NCBI GenBank assembly: GCA_002478145.1
Contig: DLMI01000038.1
Location: forward strand, 1 to 27,290
Source of the DNA: Acidobacteria bacterium UBA7540
Lineage (GTDB): Bacteria > Acidobacteriota > Terriglobia > UBA7540
DNA: 27,290 nt
Direction of reading: 5' to 3'
Shown piece by piece: positions 7,665 to 17,169 of the stretch. The translations under genes and the position numbers were made by a program. Under the pieces are notes generated by a model. That model had not been told where the DNA came from and ran no database searches. It was given only the letters and a program-made list of their open reading frames with translations. Numbering within the stretch: the stretch's first letter is position 1; the number at the start of each line of letters is the position of its first letter.

Positions 7665-8645
7665 ATGCCTCTGAGCCTCCTCGGATCGAGTGAAAAAGAG
7701 AAAAAGCCTGGTCTTTTCGAACGCCTCAAGCAGGCAGTTGCTTCCACGAAGGCCCAACTTGTGGAGCGCATCGAGGAAATTGTCGAAGGGAAACAGACGG
7801 TGGACCAGTCGGTTCTCGATGCCCTCGAGGCCACCCTCATTACCGCCGACCTGGGAGTCAAGACTACGGGCGAGATTCTCGACCGCCTGCGCGAGCAGGT
7901 CAGCTATAGAAAGCTCACCGAGCCCAAGCAACTTCGCGCTGCGGTCGAGCAGGAAATTCTCAGGATACTCGAAAATCCCACTGGCGGCCGGCAAGCCACT
8001 GCCCCTGCTGCCAGGCAACCGCCTGCCGGCATGCCCGCCGTAATCTTCGTGGTGGGAGTCAACGGGGTGGGCAAGACCACGAGCATTGCCAAGCTGGCGA
8101 ACCTCCACCTACAGCAGAACCGCAAGCCATTGCTGTGCGCGGCGGACACCTTCCGCGCCGCCGCAACCGAACAGCTCGAAATATGGGCGGACAGGCTTAA
8201 CGTTGACATCATCAAGCAGAAGTCCGGGGCCGATCCCGCCGCCGTGCTTTTTGACGCCTTGGCCGCCGCCCGAACCCGCCATTACGACTTAGTGATTGTG
8301 GATACCGCCGGCCGGCTCCACACCAAGTACAACCTGATGGCCGAGCTCGAGAAGATGTGCCGCATCGCCGCGCGCGAAATCCCCAACGCTCCGCACGAGG
8401 TCCTGCTGGTCATTGATGCCACCACCGGTCAGAACGGCCTTGCGCAGGCCCGCCAGTTCATCGACCACGGCGGCGCCACCGGCATTATTCTTACCAAGCT
8501 CGACGGCACCGCCAAAGGCGGGGTGGTGATTGCCATCGCTCGCGAGCTCGGCCTGCCCATTCAGTTTATCGGCGTCGGCGAAAAAGTGGACGATCTTCTC
8601 CCCTTCGACCCGCGCGAGTTCGTGGAATCACTTTTTGAATCCTAA
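7665..8645 (+). CDS. ftsY: Signal recognition particle receptor FtsY
   Basis: SRP receptor GTPase that docks ribosome-SRP complexes at the inner membrane. This 326-residue form has almost no acidic A domain: a short charged N-terminus is followed by the helical N domain (about 15-105) and the G domain. GTPase motifs seen: G1 GVNGVGKTT (131-139), the ADTFRAAA segment, [19 protein letters not shown] and the C-terminal [14 protein letters not shown]. Start: ATG at 7665; the frame is open upstream to 7518 but that region is repeat-like and unlike FtsY. There is no Shine-Dalgarno; TAGAAT at 7651-7656 ends eight bases before the ATG, so a leaderless transcript is possible. A repeat element begins at the base after the stop codon. 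Confidence 0.96.
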   Translation: MPLSLLGSSEKEKKPGLFERLKQAVASTKAQLVERIEEIVEGKQTVDQSVLDALEATLITADLGVKTTGEILDRLREQVSYRKLTEPKQLRAAVEQEILRILENPTGGRQATAPAARQPPAGMPAVIFVVGVNGVGKTTSIAKLANLHLQQNRKPLLCAADTFRAAATEQLEIWADRLNVDIIKQKSGADPAAVLFDALAAARTRHYDLVIVDTAGRLHTKYNLMAELEKMCRIAAREIPNAPHEVLLVIDATTGQNGLAQARQFIDHGGATGIILTKLDGTAKGGVVIAIARELGLPIQFIGVGEKVDDLLPFDPREFVESLFES

Positions 8646-8803
8646 CAGGATGCTGAAGAACCCGTCCAAGCTGTCATTCCGAGGAGCCGCAGGCGACGAG
8701 GAATCTCGCCCCGATCAGATCGGGGTTTCCAGAGCGAGATTCCTCCCCTTCGCTCCGCTCTGGGTCGGAATGACAACTTTCATAAACATTATTCAGCATC
8801 CTG
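8646..8803. repeat. Nested inverted-repeat element (GTCATTCC family, copy 1)
   Basis: The outer ends CAGGATGCTGAA (8646-8657) and TTCAGCATCCTG (8792-8803) are a perfect 12-bp inverted repeat. Inside, GTCATTCC (8673-8680) pairs with GGAATGAC (8767-8774), and the interior reads GAGGAGCCGCAGGCGACGAG, then GAATCTCG, with the mirrored arm GCGAGATTCCTC. The element starts on the base after the ftsY stop codon and ends before the HAD gene. It is a small non-autonomous, MITE- or REP-like repeat; a second copy is at 9588-9703. Confidence 0.75.
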
Positions 8804-8875
8804 CTAAGCAGGCCAGCCGGCTTTTCCTCGCGCGACACGTAGCGCCCAACTCCGGCATGTGTCCGGTATGAACAA

Positions 8876-9520
8876 ATGAGCATGAGAATCAACACCGTGA
8901 TCTTCGACTTTGGCTATGTCTTGAGCCTCCCTCCGCAACCCTCCGACTATCAGAGATTGGCGGCGCTGGCAGGGCTCGATGGGAAACCCTTCGAGGAGAT
9001 TTATTGGGGCACTCGCACCGACTATGACCGGGGGACTGTTGACGGTCCCACTTATTGGCGGCGCCTTGCAAGAGCGGGCGGCAGGGAACTCACGCCGGCC
9101 CAAATCGATAGCCTCATCGTCAATGACATTGCAATCTGGATGCGTGCGAACCCCGTCATGATGGAGTGGGTCCGGGCGCTGAAAAGAGGTGGCCTGAAGA
9201 TCGCTGTCCTCTCAAACATGCCCATCGAAATCTCCGCTTACATGCGGCAATATGCTCCCTGGTTCAGGGATTTCGACTATGTGTGCTTTTCCGCGGAAGT
9301 GCAACTCGCCAAGCCGGAAGCCGCCATTTTTCACGCTTGCCTGGAAGTGGTGCACTCGAGACCCGAAGAATGTCTCTTCATTGACGACCGCGCTGAGAAT
9401 GTGGAAGCGGCGCGGGCGCTGGGCATGCATGCCCTGAAGTTCGTGTCGGTCCAGGGGCTCGCAGTCGACGTCCAGCCTTTCAATCTCCCCGCACCCTTGG
9501 CCGACTTGGCAGGTCGTTGA
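8876..9520 (+). CDS. HAD-superfamily hydrolase, subfamily IA
   Basis: A 214-residue haloacid-dehalogenase-like hydrolase, probably a small-molecule phosphatase. Motif I is FDFGYVLS: the nucleophile Asp is present but the usual second Asp is Gly, as in the YihX/dehalogenase-like branch (FDLGNV). Motif II is LSNMP, motif III the Lys in LAKPEAAIF, motif IV FIDDRAENVEAA with the metal-binding Asp pair. The cap region lies between about residues 18 and 95 and is helical. Substrate cannot be inferred. Start: ATG at 8876 with another ATG at 8882; neither has a clear ribosome site. The gene stands between the two copies of the same inverted-repeat element, not in an operon. Confidence 0.85.
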   Translation: MSMRINTVIFDFGYVLSLPPQPSDYQRLAALAGLDGKPFEEIYWGTRTDYDRGTVDGPTYWRRLARAGGRELTPAQIDSLIVNDIAIWMRANPVMMEWVRALKRGGLKIAVLSNMPIEISAYMRQYAPWFRDFDYVCFSAEVQLAKPEAAIFHACLEVVHSRPEECLFIDDRAENVEAARALGMHALKFVSVQGLAVDVQPFNLPAPLADLAGR

Positions 9521-9587
9521 AAAACCTTTCGCCAGTCTTTGTGGCAGCCGTCTTCAGGCAGGTCTTTGAGTCTAAAGCGGGGGGCTG

Positions 9588-9703
9588 AACAGGCTGCGGA
9601 AAAACTCGTACGCGCTGTCATTCTGAGGAGCCGCAGGCGACGAAGAATCTCGTATGTTCGTGAAATTGCACAGAGCGAGATTCTTCGCTTCGCTCAGAAT
9701 GAC
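9588..9703. repeat. Inverted-repeat element (GTCATTCTGAG family, copy 2), overlapping a coding end
   Basis: GTCATTCTGAG (9617-9627) pairs perfectly with CTCAGAATGAC (9693-9703), and the interior matches copy 1 at 8673 (GAGGAGCCGCAGGCGACGA, GAATCTCG). The left flank AACAGGCTGCGGA (9588-9600) corresponds to AACAGGATGCTGA of copy 1, although the right outer end is not kept. The element supplies the stop codon and last 27 or so codons of the pseudouridine synthase gene on the minus strand. Confidence 0.75.
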
Positions 9704-10526
9704 AGCGTGCGCTCTTGCCGCTAGGGGCCGACCCTGGGGCCGAGGCGGTTGAGCCCATATGCCCAGCGTTCGGTCCGGGGCTGTTTTTCTTGAAGCCTGT
9801 TGAAGACTTACGGACTGCTGCCACCTCGCTGGGGGTCAGTTCGCGCCACTTCCCAACTTCCAGTCCGGCCAAGGTCAGCGGGCCAATGCACGTGCGGACC
9901 AATTTCAGGACCTTGAATCCCACCGCTTCGATCATGCGCCGGACCTCGCGGTTTTTCCCTTCCGCGAGCTCGACCTCCAACCAAGTGTATTTTCCGCGGT
10001 CTTCAACGCGCCGCACGCTGATAGGGCTTGCCCAATCACCTCGCTTCATCTCGACCCCGGCATTCAGCCTGGCGACGGTCTCTTCGCTCAGAATCCCGCT
10101 GGTCTTCACAAGGTAGGTTTTGGGAACTTTGCTGTCGGGCTTGGTGACATGGTCGGCAAACTCAGTATCGTTGGTCAGGAGCAGAAGGCCGGAGGTGTCC
10201 TTATCCAGCCGTCCCACTGGCGACACCCACTTCCCAATGTCCCCAAGGCACTCGTAGACGGTCTTGCGCCCGCCAGGGTCACCGTGGCTGGTGATGACAC
10301 CTTTAGGCTTGTAAAAGAGCAAATAGCTCTTGCGCGCCGGCTTCAGGCGCTGGCCGTCAAGGTACAGGGTTGCCTGGTCCGGCCGCACCCAGAGGTCCGG
10401 GTCGCGCACCACCTTGCCGTTTACCTTCAGCCGCCCGGCAAGAATGGCTTCTCGCGCGGCAGTGCGCGACGCCAGGCCAAACCGCGAAAGGACGCGGTCA
10501 AGTGTCATGGTGGTTTTGGATTTCAT
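9618..10526 (-). CDS. RsuA/RluB-family 23S or 16S rRNA pseudouridine synthase with repeat-derived tail
   Basis: Converts a uridine of rRNA to pseudouridine; RluB-type acts on 23S rRNA, but the precise target is not decided here. Seen: an N-terminal S4 RNA-binding domain (LDRVLSRFGLASRTAAREAI, AGRLKVNGKVV), then the synthase domain with the catalytic Asp in VGRLDKDTSGLLLLTND, FYKPKGVITS, and the family motif EGKNREVRRMIEAVG. The core ends near LTPSEVAAVRK. About 50 further residues form a Gly/Ser/Pro-rich linker and a tail CHSERSEESRS...FFVACGSSE that is simply a translation of the inverted repeat at 9617-9703. Starts at 10538 (GTG), 10526 (ATG) and 10508 (ATG) are all possible; none has a good ribosome site. 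Confidence 0.9.
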   Translation of the reverse strand: MKSKTTMTLDRVLSRFGLASRTAAREAILAGRLKVNGKVVRDPDLWVRPDQATLYLDGQRLKPARKSYLLFYKPKGVITSHGDPGGRKTVYECLGDIGKWVSPVGRLDKDTSGLLLLTNDTEFADHVTKPDSKVPKTYLVKTSGILSEETVARLNAGVEMKRGDWASPISVRRVEDRGKYTWLEVELAEGKNREVRRMIEAVGFKVLKLVRTCIGPLTLAGLEVGKWRELTPSEVAAVRKSSTGFKKNSPGPNAGHMGSTASAPGSAPSGKSARCHSERSEESRSVQFHEHTRFFVACGSSE

Positions 10527-10539
10527 CTCGGCAAGCACG

Positions 10540-10717
10540 GAAACTGGAGGGTAGAAACTAGAAAATGGAAATTAGAAACTGGGAATCGGTTACTTGAGAT
10601 TCCGAATCCTCGACCCGCTCCGCTAGTTCCCAATTTCGAGTTTCCAGTTTCCAGTTTCGAGTTTTCAGTTTCCAGTTTCGAGTTTCCAGTTTCCGATTTC
10701 AAATTTCAAATCTCAGA
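10540..10717. repeat. Heptad tracts (GAAACTG and TTTCCAG units) in inverted orientation
   Basis: 10540-10588 is a run of seven 7-mers (GAAACTG, GAGGGTA, GAAACTA, GAAAATG, GAAATTA, GAAACTG, GGAATCG). 10627-10717 is a run of thirteen, mostly TTTCCAG or TTTCGAG, drifting to TTTCAAA. The units are reverse complements of each other, so the two arms can pair. The second run contains the stop codon (10713-10715) of the next gene. Confidence 0.85.
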
Positions 10718-11699
10718 TTGCCATTTCCCTGCCCGCGCCTTGCTGCTCGGCTGCCTCGAGAACCAAATGTGCAGCGACGGCGTCCTGCACCGCGACTCCC
10801 ACTGACTTGTAGAGCGTGATCTGGTCTGGCGAGGTTCGTCCGGGCCGCGCGCCTGAAATCAACTCGCCGATCTCGGCATGAATGTGCTCTTCGCCAATCA
10901 GCCCGTCACGGATTGCCCAGCGCAAATCGGTCGAGCCGGAGGGGAGCGGTGCCAGCGCCGCCCCGCGGGTTTCCACTACCACCAACGCTCGCCTTACCGC
11001 CTCGCCGTCCAACTCCGGGCCATTCGGGTTTAGCCCGACGGAGTTGACGTGCACGCCTAGTTCGAGCCATTCACCCTTTACAACAGGCTCCGCGGAGTGT
11101 GTGGTGGCGCAAACGATGTCGGCGCCCGCAAAGGCTTCCTTCCCTACTTCGGACGCCTTGGTTGGGATGCCCAGCCCACGCGCGATTTCCTCTGCCATGG
11201 CGAGGGCTCGAGCGCGATTGCGACCCACTACGCGGATCTCTTTGATGGGTCGCACACGCGGGATGACCTTGGCGTGCGCGCGCGCCTGGACTCCCGTCCC
11301 CACAATCGCCAGGATACACGCCTCGGGGCGCGCCAGCAGCCTCGTCGCCAGCGCTGAGCCAGCGGCAGTGCGCAGGGCCGTAATCGCCGTGCCGTCCAGC
11401 ATGGCGCGCGGCGAGCCCGTGTGCGCGTCGAAAACCAGAATCACGGCTTGATGGCTCGGCAAACCCAGCGCGGCGTTCTCGGGAAAAACACTCACCAATT
11501 TGGTCGACAGAGTTTGCGTGGAATCCAGAAAGACGGGCATGGCGGCCAGCAAGCCTCCCCGCTCGCGGACCTGCACGACAATGCGCGGCGGCATGGAGAC
11601 GCGACCGGCGCTCAACTCGACCATCGCCGGACCGAGCGCCTCCACCAAGCGGTCCAAGTCCAGCAGGCTTTCGACCTCATGTCGGTTTAGGACCAGCAT
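10713..11699 (-). CDS. Ornithine cyclodeaminase / mu-crystallin family protein
   Basis: A 328-residue NAD(P)-dependent protein of the ornithine cyclodeaminase/mu-crystallin family, which includes ornithine cyclodeaminase, some alanine dehydrogenases and ketimine reductases. Seen: STKLVSVFPEN with the conserved Lys67, LDGTAITALRTAAGSALA (102-119), the Rossmann nucleotide-binding stretch AIVGTGVQARAHA (131-143), CATTHSAEPVV and HVNSVGLNPNGPELD, all in family order. The reaction cannot be settled from sequence. Start: ATG at 11699, with weak GAG upstream. Heptad repeats begin five bases before the start and another heptad tract supplies the stop codon. The next gene upstream on the same strand is about 100 bases away, with repeats between, so co-transcription is uncertain. 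Confidence 0.87.
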   Translation of the reverse strand: MLVLNRHEVESLLDLDRLVEALGPAMVELSAGRVSMPPRIVVQVRERGGLLAAMPVFLDSTQTLSTKLVSVFPENAALGLPSHQAVILVFDAHTGSPRAMLDGTAITALRTAAGSALATRLLARPEACILAIVGTGVQARAHAKVIPRVRPIKEIRVVGRNRARALAMAEEIARGLGIPTKASEVGKEAFAGADIVCATTHSAEPVVKGEWLELGVHVNSVGLNPNGPELDGEAVRRALVVVETRGAALAPLPSGSTDLRWAIRDGLIGEEHIHAEIGELISGARPGRTSPDQITLYKSVGVAVQDAVAAHLVLEAAEQQGAGREMAI

Positions 11700-11704
11700 A
11701 GCTC

Positions 11705-11810
11705 AGAGTCGACAGTCGACAGTCAACAGTTCACAGTCTGCGGGCCGCAACCATTCTCGGCTCCGCCTAAGCGCCGGCTTTTGACTGTCGACTGTTGACT
11801 GTTCACTCTC
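11705..11810. repeat. Heptad tracts (ACAGTYN units), inverted pair
   Basis: 11705-11739 reads AGAGTCG, ACAGTCG, ACAGTCA, ACAGTTC, ACAGTCT; 11783-11810 reads GACTGTC, GACTGTT, GACTGTT, CACTCTC. The second is the reverse-complement unit, so the arms form an imperfect stem. The stop codon of the ABC ATPase gene (11803-11805) lies inside the second arm. The same unit returns at 17170. Confidence 0.85.
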
Positions 11811-12606
11811 GCCTGCCTGTCAGGAAAGAAACCTCGTCGAGCCAAATGAAAGCTTGCACCATCGGTTCTGGCGAGGCGTCCAGTTCATTGATTGGCCCGA
11901 AAAACGCCACACGCCCATCGACTAGGAACACAACCCGGTCAGCCAGCTTGCGTGCCAGTTTCATATCGTGAGTCACCACCACCGAGGTGAGGCCCGTCTG
12001 GCGCTTCAGTTTCAGAATCAGGTCAGCAATGGTCTGCGCCATCAGCGGGTCCACCATGGTCGTTGGCTCGTCGTAGAGAAGCGCTTCCGGCTTGGCGGCA
12101 AGGGCGCGCGCGATGGCCACCGCGCGCTTCATGCCGGTGCTCAGGTCCGAAGGCATGAGATCGCGGACGCCATCCAATTCCACCATCGCTAAGAGTTCAC
12201 CGACGCGGGCCTGAATTCTATCTTCATCGAGCGCCAGCCCGTATTCCGCACGCTCCCGCAGAGGGTAGGCAACATTCTCGCCCACCGTCAGTGAATCAAA
12301 CAGCGCCCCCGATTGAAAAACCATGGTCACGCGGCGCCGGACATCAAACAACTCTTCCTCGGGCATCTTCGAAACTTCCCGGCCGGCAACGAAAACCTGT
12401 CCTGTGTCCGGTTGCAGAAAGCCCAGAATGTGCTTGAGGGTTACACTCTTCCCCACCCCGCTTTTCCCCAGCACGACCACCATCTCGCCCCGGCGCACCT
12501 CAAAATTCACGTCCTCCAGCACCGGCTGTTCGTCAAACGCCTTGTAAACATGGACGAACTGAAAATACGGGGACTCGAAACTTTTTGATTCCGGGCTGCT
12601 CGTCAT
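11803..12606 (-). CDS. ABC transporter ATP-binding protein, MlaF/Ttg2A-like
   Basis: A 267-residue cytoplasmic ATPase of the lipid-transport (Mla/Mce-type) ABC group. Seen: Walker A GKSGVGKS (47-54), Q-loop Gln98 in VFQSGALFDSLTVGENV (the SGALFDSLTV wording is typical of MlaF), signature LSTGM in place of LSGGM, Walker B ALLYDEPTTMVDP (the usual DEPTTGLDP is altered), and H-loop His213 in VVTHDM. The C-terminal GPINELDASPEPMVQAFI also resembles MlaF. In known systems the gene sits beside the permease mlaE and an MCE-domain gene; neither is here, and the neighbours are mobA and an exported protein. A permease elsewhere on the chromosome is expected. Start ATG overlaps the mobA stop by four bases (ATGA), showing translational coupling. 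Confidence 0.9.
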   Translation of the reverse strand: MTSSPESKSFESPYFQFVHVYKAFDEQPVLEDVNFEVRRGEMVVVLGKSGVGKSVTLKHILGFLQPDTGQVFVAGREVSKMPEEELFDVRRRVTMVFQSGALFDSLTVGENVAYPLRERAEYGLALDEDRIQARVGELLAMVELDGVRDLMPSDLSTGMKRAVAIARALAAKPEALLYDEPTTMVDPLMAQTIADLILKLKRQTGLTSVVVTHDMKLARKLADRVVFLVDGRVAFFGPINELDASPEPMVQAFIWLDEVSFLTGRRE

Positions 12607-13289
12607 GTGCGGCCACTTCGCTCCCCGGAGAACACCGGAAATGCCCCCAATTCGGCCACTACGGTTTGATTGTGGAGAGCCTCTAATTGCCGCCGCACCA
12701 TCTGGTATTCCTCAGGCGTATTTGCATTACAGAAAATGCGGAGGGAGAATCCTGCGCGCGCAAACTCGGCCTTGCTGATGGTGCGCCGCTGAACCTTCTT
12801 GAAGAATCGACCCACCTGGTTCTGTCCCAAGGTGAGGCTGGAACGGACGGTCGAGAGCACACGCCGTCGCAGTACCGCACAAAGTGGGTACACTCCCTTC
12901 GCCCAAGGCGGGGGAAGCGTTGCCGAAGCGCGGCTTACTAATGCCTGTTCGCAGAGGTAGCGAAGAAATCTGGCGTCCATAAGGGGCATGTCACAACTCA
13001 AGAACAAGCTGAATTCTGTGCGCGCCCTGCGCAACCCGGCATGAATACCGCCCAGAGGCCCCTGGCCCGCGATCTCATCTTCGTAAACCTGAATCCCTGC
13101 GTCGGGGAATCTGTGGGGAGGCCCGATGATCGACACCGAACGACAAATGGCACGCAGCAAGCGAATCTGCCGGTCCAGCATGCTTTCTGAACCCAACGGC
13201 AACCTGGCTTTGTCAAATCCCATGCGCCGACTCGCTCCACCCGCGAGTACAAAACCCGAAACCTCACTGAATCGGCGCGGCCTGCTCAT
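12603..13289 (-). CDS. mobA: Molybdenum cofactor guanylyltransferase
   Basis: Attaches GMP to molybdopterin to form the guanine dinucleotide cofactor used by DMSO-reductase-type enzymes. The 228-residue protein has the nucleotidyltransferase signature VLAGGASRRMGFDKARLPLG near residues 14-33 (GTP binding), GPLGGIHAGL, and SCDMPL with the metal-binding Asp. The C-terminal part (CNANTPEEYQMV) has the NxNTPED-like motif that closes the fold. Slightly longer than the usual ~195 residues because of a C-terminal extension. The gene overlaps its neighbours by four bases on both sides (12603-12606 and 13286-13289), so the three genes form one translation-coupled operon. No molybdoenzyme gene is in the window. 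Confidence 0.92.
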   Translation of the reverse strand: MSRPRRFSEVSGFVLAGGASRRMGFDKARLPLGSESMLDRQIRLLRAICRSVSIIGPPHRFPDAGIQVYEDEIAGQGPLGGIHAGLRRARTEFSLFLSCDMPLMDARFLRYLCEQALVSRASATLPPPWAKGVYPLCAVLRRRVLSTVRSSLTLGQNQVGRFFKKVQRRTISKAEFARAGFSLRIFCNANTPEEYQMVRRQLEALHNQTVVAELGAFPVFSGERSGRT

Positions 13290-14587
13290 GGGGAATCTTG
13301 ACCTGAACCTGTGCCTGGCATCTCGACCTTGCGCTCCAGGCCGATCAACAGGAATCTGCCGTCGTTGCTCAGCGTGGGCAGGTAGACATAGTGCTTTTCG
13401 GGAAGCTCGAACGCAAGTGCGTCAGGCGAGCCGGCATTAGCCTCTCGCGCCTGGAAAACCTGATCGTCCAAGAACTCCCGCCAATTCTCTTCCATCATCT
13501 GGCGGAACTTCTCCAGGCTCGGCGCATCGGTCTTCAGGAATTTGCCTGGGTCAATCAGGGCGTAGGCGCTGCGAAAATCGTGCAGGTGCAGCGCCGCGAT
13601 GAAACGGTACAGGGTGTTATCAGGGCCGGGTGAGTATTCCGTTTGGGCAGGAACGTAGGCTTGCCCGTCCCAGTGATAAACGCATCTTGCGCTGAAGCCG
13701 CGATGCCCGTCGGGCGCGAATTGCAGAAGTCCAGGGTCTGCCCGCCCGATTACGATCATGTTTGTTTGGTCAAGCTTCGCGTTATCCTGAAATTCAATCT
13801 GGCCGTGCGCGAGGGCATTGTAGCGGTTATCTCCACCCTGACTGTCCCAGAGTAAGGCGGCCTCATGTTCCCGCACCTGAAATATCGCCGGGTAAGGTAC
13901 GGCCTCTTCCCCCATCACATTCACCACGGCAATGCAACGACCCGTGCTTTTCCCGAGCCGGACGACTTTGAATTGAATATTCTCTGCTGAGGCGGCAAGG
14001 GGTGAGGCTTTCCAGCGAGTCCCATCCCAGGAGAGCAAATAAAGTCCGCGCGAAGAAGGGGGAGACTCCTGCCCCTGGGCATCCTCCTGGCTCGTTTCGG
14101 TGACCAGCAACTTCAGTGCAACTTCTGAAACCCCGTCGCCATCTAGGTCCCCCAATTCAATTAGCTCGACGGCGGAGGATTCACTTGAGGCCTCGTCTTG
14201 CTTCTTCACCGTAGTTTCGAAGGCTTGACCCAACACGCCAAGATCGGGGACGGGAACGTTTCCCAAGACAGCCTGAATCCCAGCCAGCATTTCGTCGCCT
14301 TGCTCAGGCGCAGATGGCTGTGACGGCTCAGAGCCCTTCTCAACCTGCCCTTGCTCACTCTCTGGAGTGGGCTGGTTGGCAGGATTCTGGGGTTCCTGCG
14401 GGGTTTGGCTTTTAGTTTGGTCTTGCTGGTTGGGAGGAGTGTCTTGGGCCAGTCGCAGCCGATGTTGCCACGAAATGCCGACGGTTGGAGCTCCCAAACC
14501 TGTCCATAGGGCCAAGACCCATATTCCGACCCCATACCCAAGACCAAAGGATTTCAGACGTTCACCGATGATTGAGACAAGTCGCAT
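13286..14587 (-). CDS. Exported protein with low-complexity linker and FG-GAP/VCBS-like motif
   Basis: No recognised family name. The first ~30 residues include a hydrophobic segment (YGVGIWVLALWTGLG) that may be a signal peptide or anchor. It is followed by a Gln/Pro/Glu-rich linker of about 60 residues, then a beta-rich body. LGDLDGDGVSEVALKL is a DxDGDG calcium-binding-loop motif as in FG-GAP/VCBS repeats, and LYLLSWDGTRWKASPL and YHWDGQAYVP look like repeated beta-propeller strands. Function is unknown; location outside the cytoplasm is inferred. First gene of an operon with mobA and an MlaF-like ATPase. The ATG at 14587 is preferred over 14599 because TATAAT (14598-14603) ends ten bases before it. 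Confidence 0.72.
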   Translation of the reverse strand: MRLVSIIGERLKSFGLGYGVGIWVLALWTGLGAPTVGISWQHRLRLAQDTPPNQQDQTKSQTPQEPQNPANQPTPESEQGQVEKGSEPSQPSAPEQGDEMLAGIQAVLGNVPVPDLGVLGQAFETTVKKQDEASSESSAVELIELGDLDGDGVSEVALKLLVTETSQEDAQGQESPPSSRGLYLLSWDGTRWKASPLAASAENIQFKVVRLGKSTGRCIAVVNVMGEEAVPYPAIFQVREHEAALLWDSQGGDNRYNALAHGQIEFQDNAKLDQTNMIVIGRADPGLLQFAPDGHRGFSARCVYHWDGQAYVPAQTEYSPGPDNTLYRFIAALHLHDFRSAYALIDPGKFLKTDAPSLEKFRQMMEENWREFLDDQVFQAREANAGSPDALAFELPEKHYVYLPTLSNDGRFLLIGLERKVEMPGTGSGQDSP

Positions 14588-14597
14588 GATTGCCAAC

Positions 14598-14627
14598 ATT
14601 ATAGGACATCTGCGCCTGTGTTACCAA
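14598..14627 (-). promoter_or_regulatory. Promoter of the exported protein-mobA-ABC operon
   Basis: On the minus strand TTGGTA (14627-14622) is 18 bases from TATAAT (14603-14598), and the ATG at 14587 follows ten bases later. With initiation about seven bases past the -10, the mRNA would have almost no leader. There is no Shine-Dalgarno. Confidence 0.5.
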
Positions 14628-14783
14628 CTGGTCAGATTTTGGGTGCTGGTGTCAATTGGAAGGGGGATCGACTCGAGCCGCCGGTCGCGCAAATGCCACA
14701 TGGCGCTGATGAATTTTGGCAGATCCTTCTCCATCGAGCACGCCAATCCAATGAAGTCCTTACGGGGCTTCGCGAATCTCAAA

Positions 14784-14810
14784 TTAGCACTCGACTTGAG
14801 AGAGTGCTAA
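14784..14810. promoter_or_regulatory. CIRCE operator 1 (HrcA site), perfect
   Basis: TTAGCACTC (14784-14792), nine bases, GAGTGCTAA (14802-14810): an exact match to the CIRCE consensus. HrcA bound here represses groESL until heat shock titrates it. It lies 28 bases upstream of the -35 box. Confidence 0.97.
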
Positions 14811-14813
14811 CTC

Positions 14814-14830
14814 GTGAGTTTCAAACTCAC
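14814..14830. promoter_or_regulatory. Additional 17-bp perfect palindrome in the groES promoter region
   Basis: GTGAGTTT, one C, AAACTCAC: an exact 8+1+8 palindrome placed between CIRCE 1 and the -35 box (14839). It is not a CIRCE or HAIR sequence. It has the form of a homodimeric repressor or activator site. No matching regulator is identified. Confidence 0.5.
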
Positions 14831-14838
14831 TTTAAGGC

Positions 14839-14867
14839 TTGACAAATTCCTCCGAGATAGCTATATT
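14839..14867 (+). promoter_or_regulatory. sigma70 promoter of groESL
   Basis: TTGACA (14839-14844), 17 bases, TATATT (14862-14867). Transcription would start near 14874, giving a leader of about 165 bases to groES. The second CIRCE begins inside the -10 box. Confidence 0.85.
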
Positions 14868-14892
14868 AGCACTCAGTGAGTCCAAGCGCTAA
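14866..14892. promoter_or_regulatory. CIRCE operator 2, imperfect
   Basis: TTAGCACTC (14866-14874), nine bases, AAGCGCTAA (14884-14892). The left half is exact; the right half has two changes from GAGTGCTAA. It overlaps the -10 box and start point, the classical position for HrcA repression and for mRNA 5'-end stabilisation. Confidence 0.88.
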
Positions 14893-15040
14893 AAGCTCGA
14901 TGAGAAGGCCACCCGGCGGGCGCCCCGAAGGACCAGGCGCGGATGGCATTGCGAGGCGAGATTTAGAGCTTGGGTTGGCCACGATAAGTTTCTTGGAATT
15001 GAGTAATCAAAAGGGTTTGTAGACGAGAGGAGAGTCAAAT

Positions 15041-15361
15041 ATGAAGGTAAAGCCCCTGCATGATCGGATTCTGATCAAGCGAGTGGAAGAGAAAGAAACC
15101 GTGAAAGGTGGAATCATCATCCCCGACACAGCCAAGGAAAAACCCCAGGAGGGTGAAGTGATCGCCGTGGGCGGCGGGAAGAAGACCGAGGAAGGCAAGG
15201 TCATTCCCCTCGACGTGAAGGCGGGAGACCGCATCCTTTTCGGAAAGTACTCCGGCACCGAAATCAAGATCGACGACGTAGAGTACCTGATCATCCGTGA
15301 AGACGAAGTGCTCGGGATCATTGAAGCAGCAAAACAATCTGCTACTACCGGGAAGAAATAA
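15041..15361 (+). CDS. groES: Co-chaperonin GroES
   Basis: Seven-membered lid of the GroEL chaperonin. Seen: [16 protein letters not shown] at the start, the mobile loop [18 protein letters not shown], and the C-terminal barrel with [33 protein letters not shown]. At 106 residues it is about ten longer than most GroES because of the tail [11 protein letters not shown]. Ribosome site GAGGAG lies about ten bases upstream of the ATG. It is the first gene of groES-groEL, driven by the promoter at 14839 under two CIRCE sites. The 125-base spacer to groEL contains a hairpin GGCACG-A-CGTGCC (15395-15407) that could adjust the GroES:GroEL ratio. Confidence 0.98.
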   Translation: MKVKPLHDRILIKRVEEKETVKGGIIIPDTAKEKPQEGEVIAVGGGKKTEEGKVIPLDVKAGDRILFGKYSGTEIKIDDVEYLIIREDEVLGIIEAAKQSATTGKK

Positions 15362-15412
15362 ACCGGTCTAATGGCGCGCTGCGGCATGACGGAAGGCACG
15401 ACGTGCCGCTAA

Positions 15413-17167
<1,755 letters not shown>

Positions 17168-17169
17168 GA

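Noticed and set aside
10627..10717. The heptad tract as a CRISPR array
   Set aside because: Units are 7 nt with no spacers; CRISPR repeats are 24 nt or longer, separated by unique spacers. No CRISPR array is present in the window.
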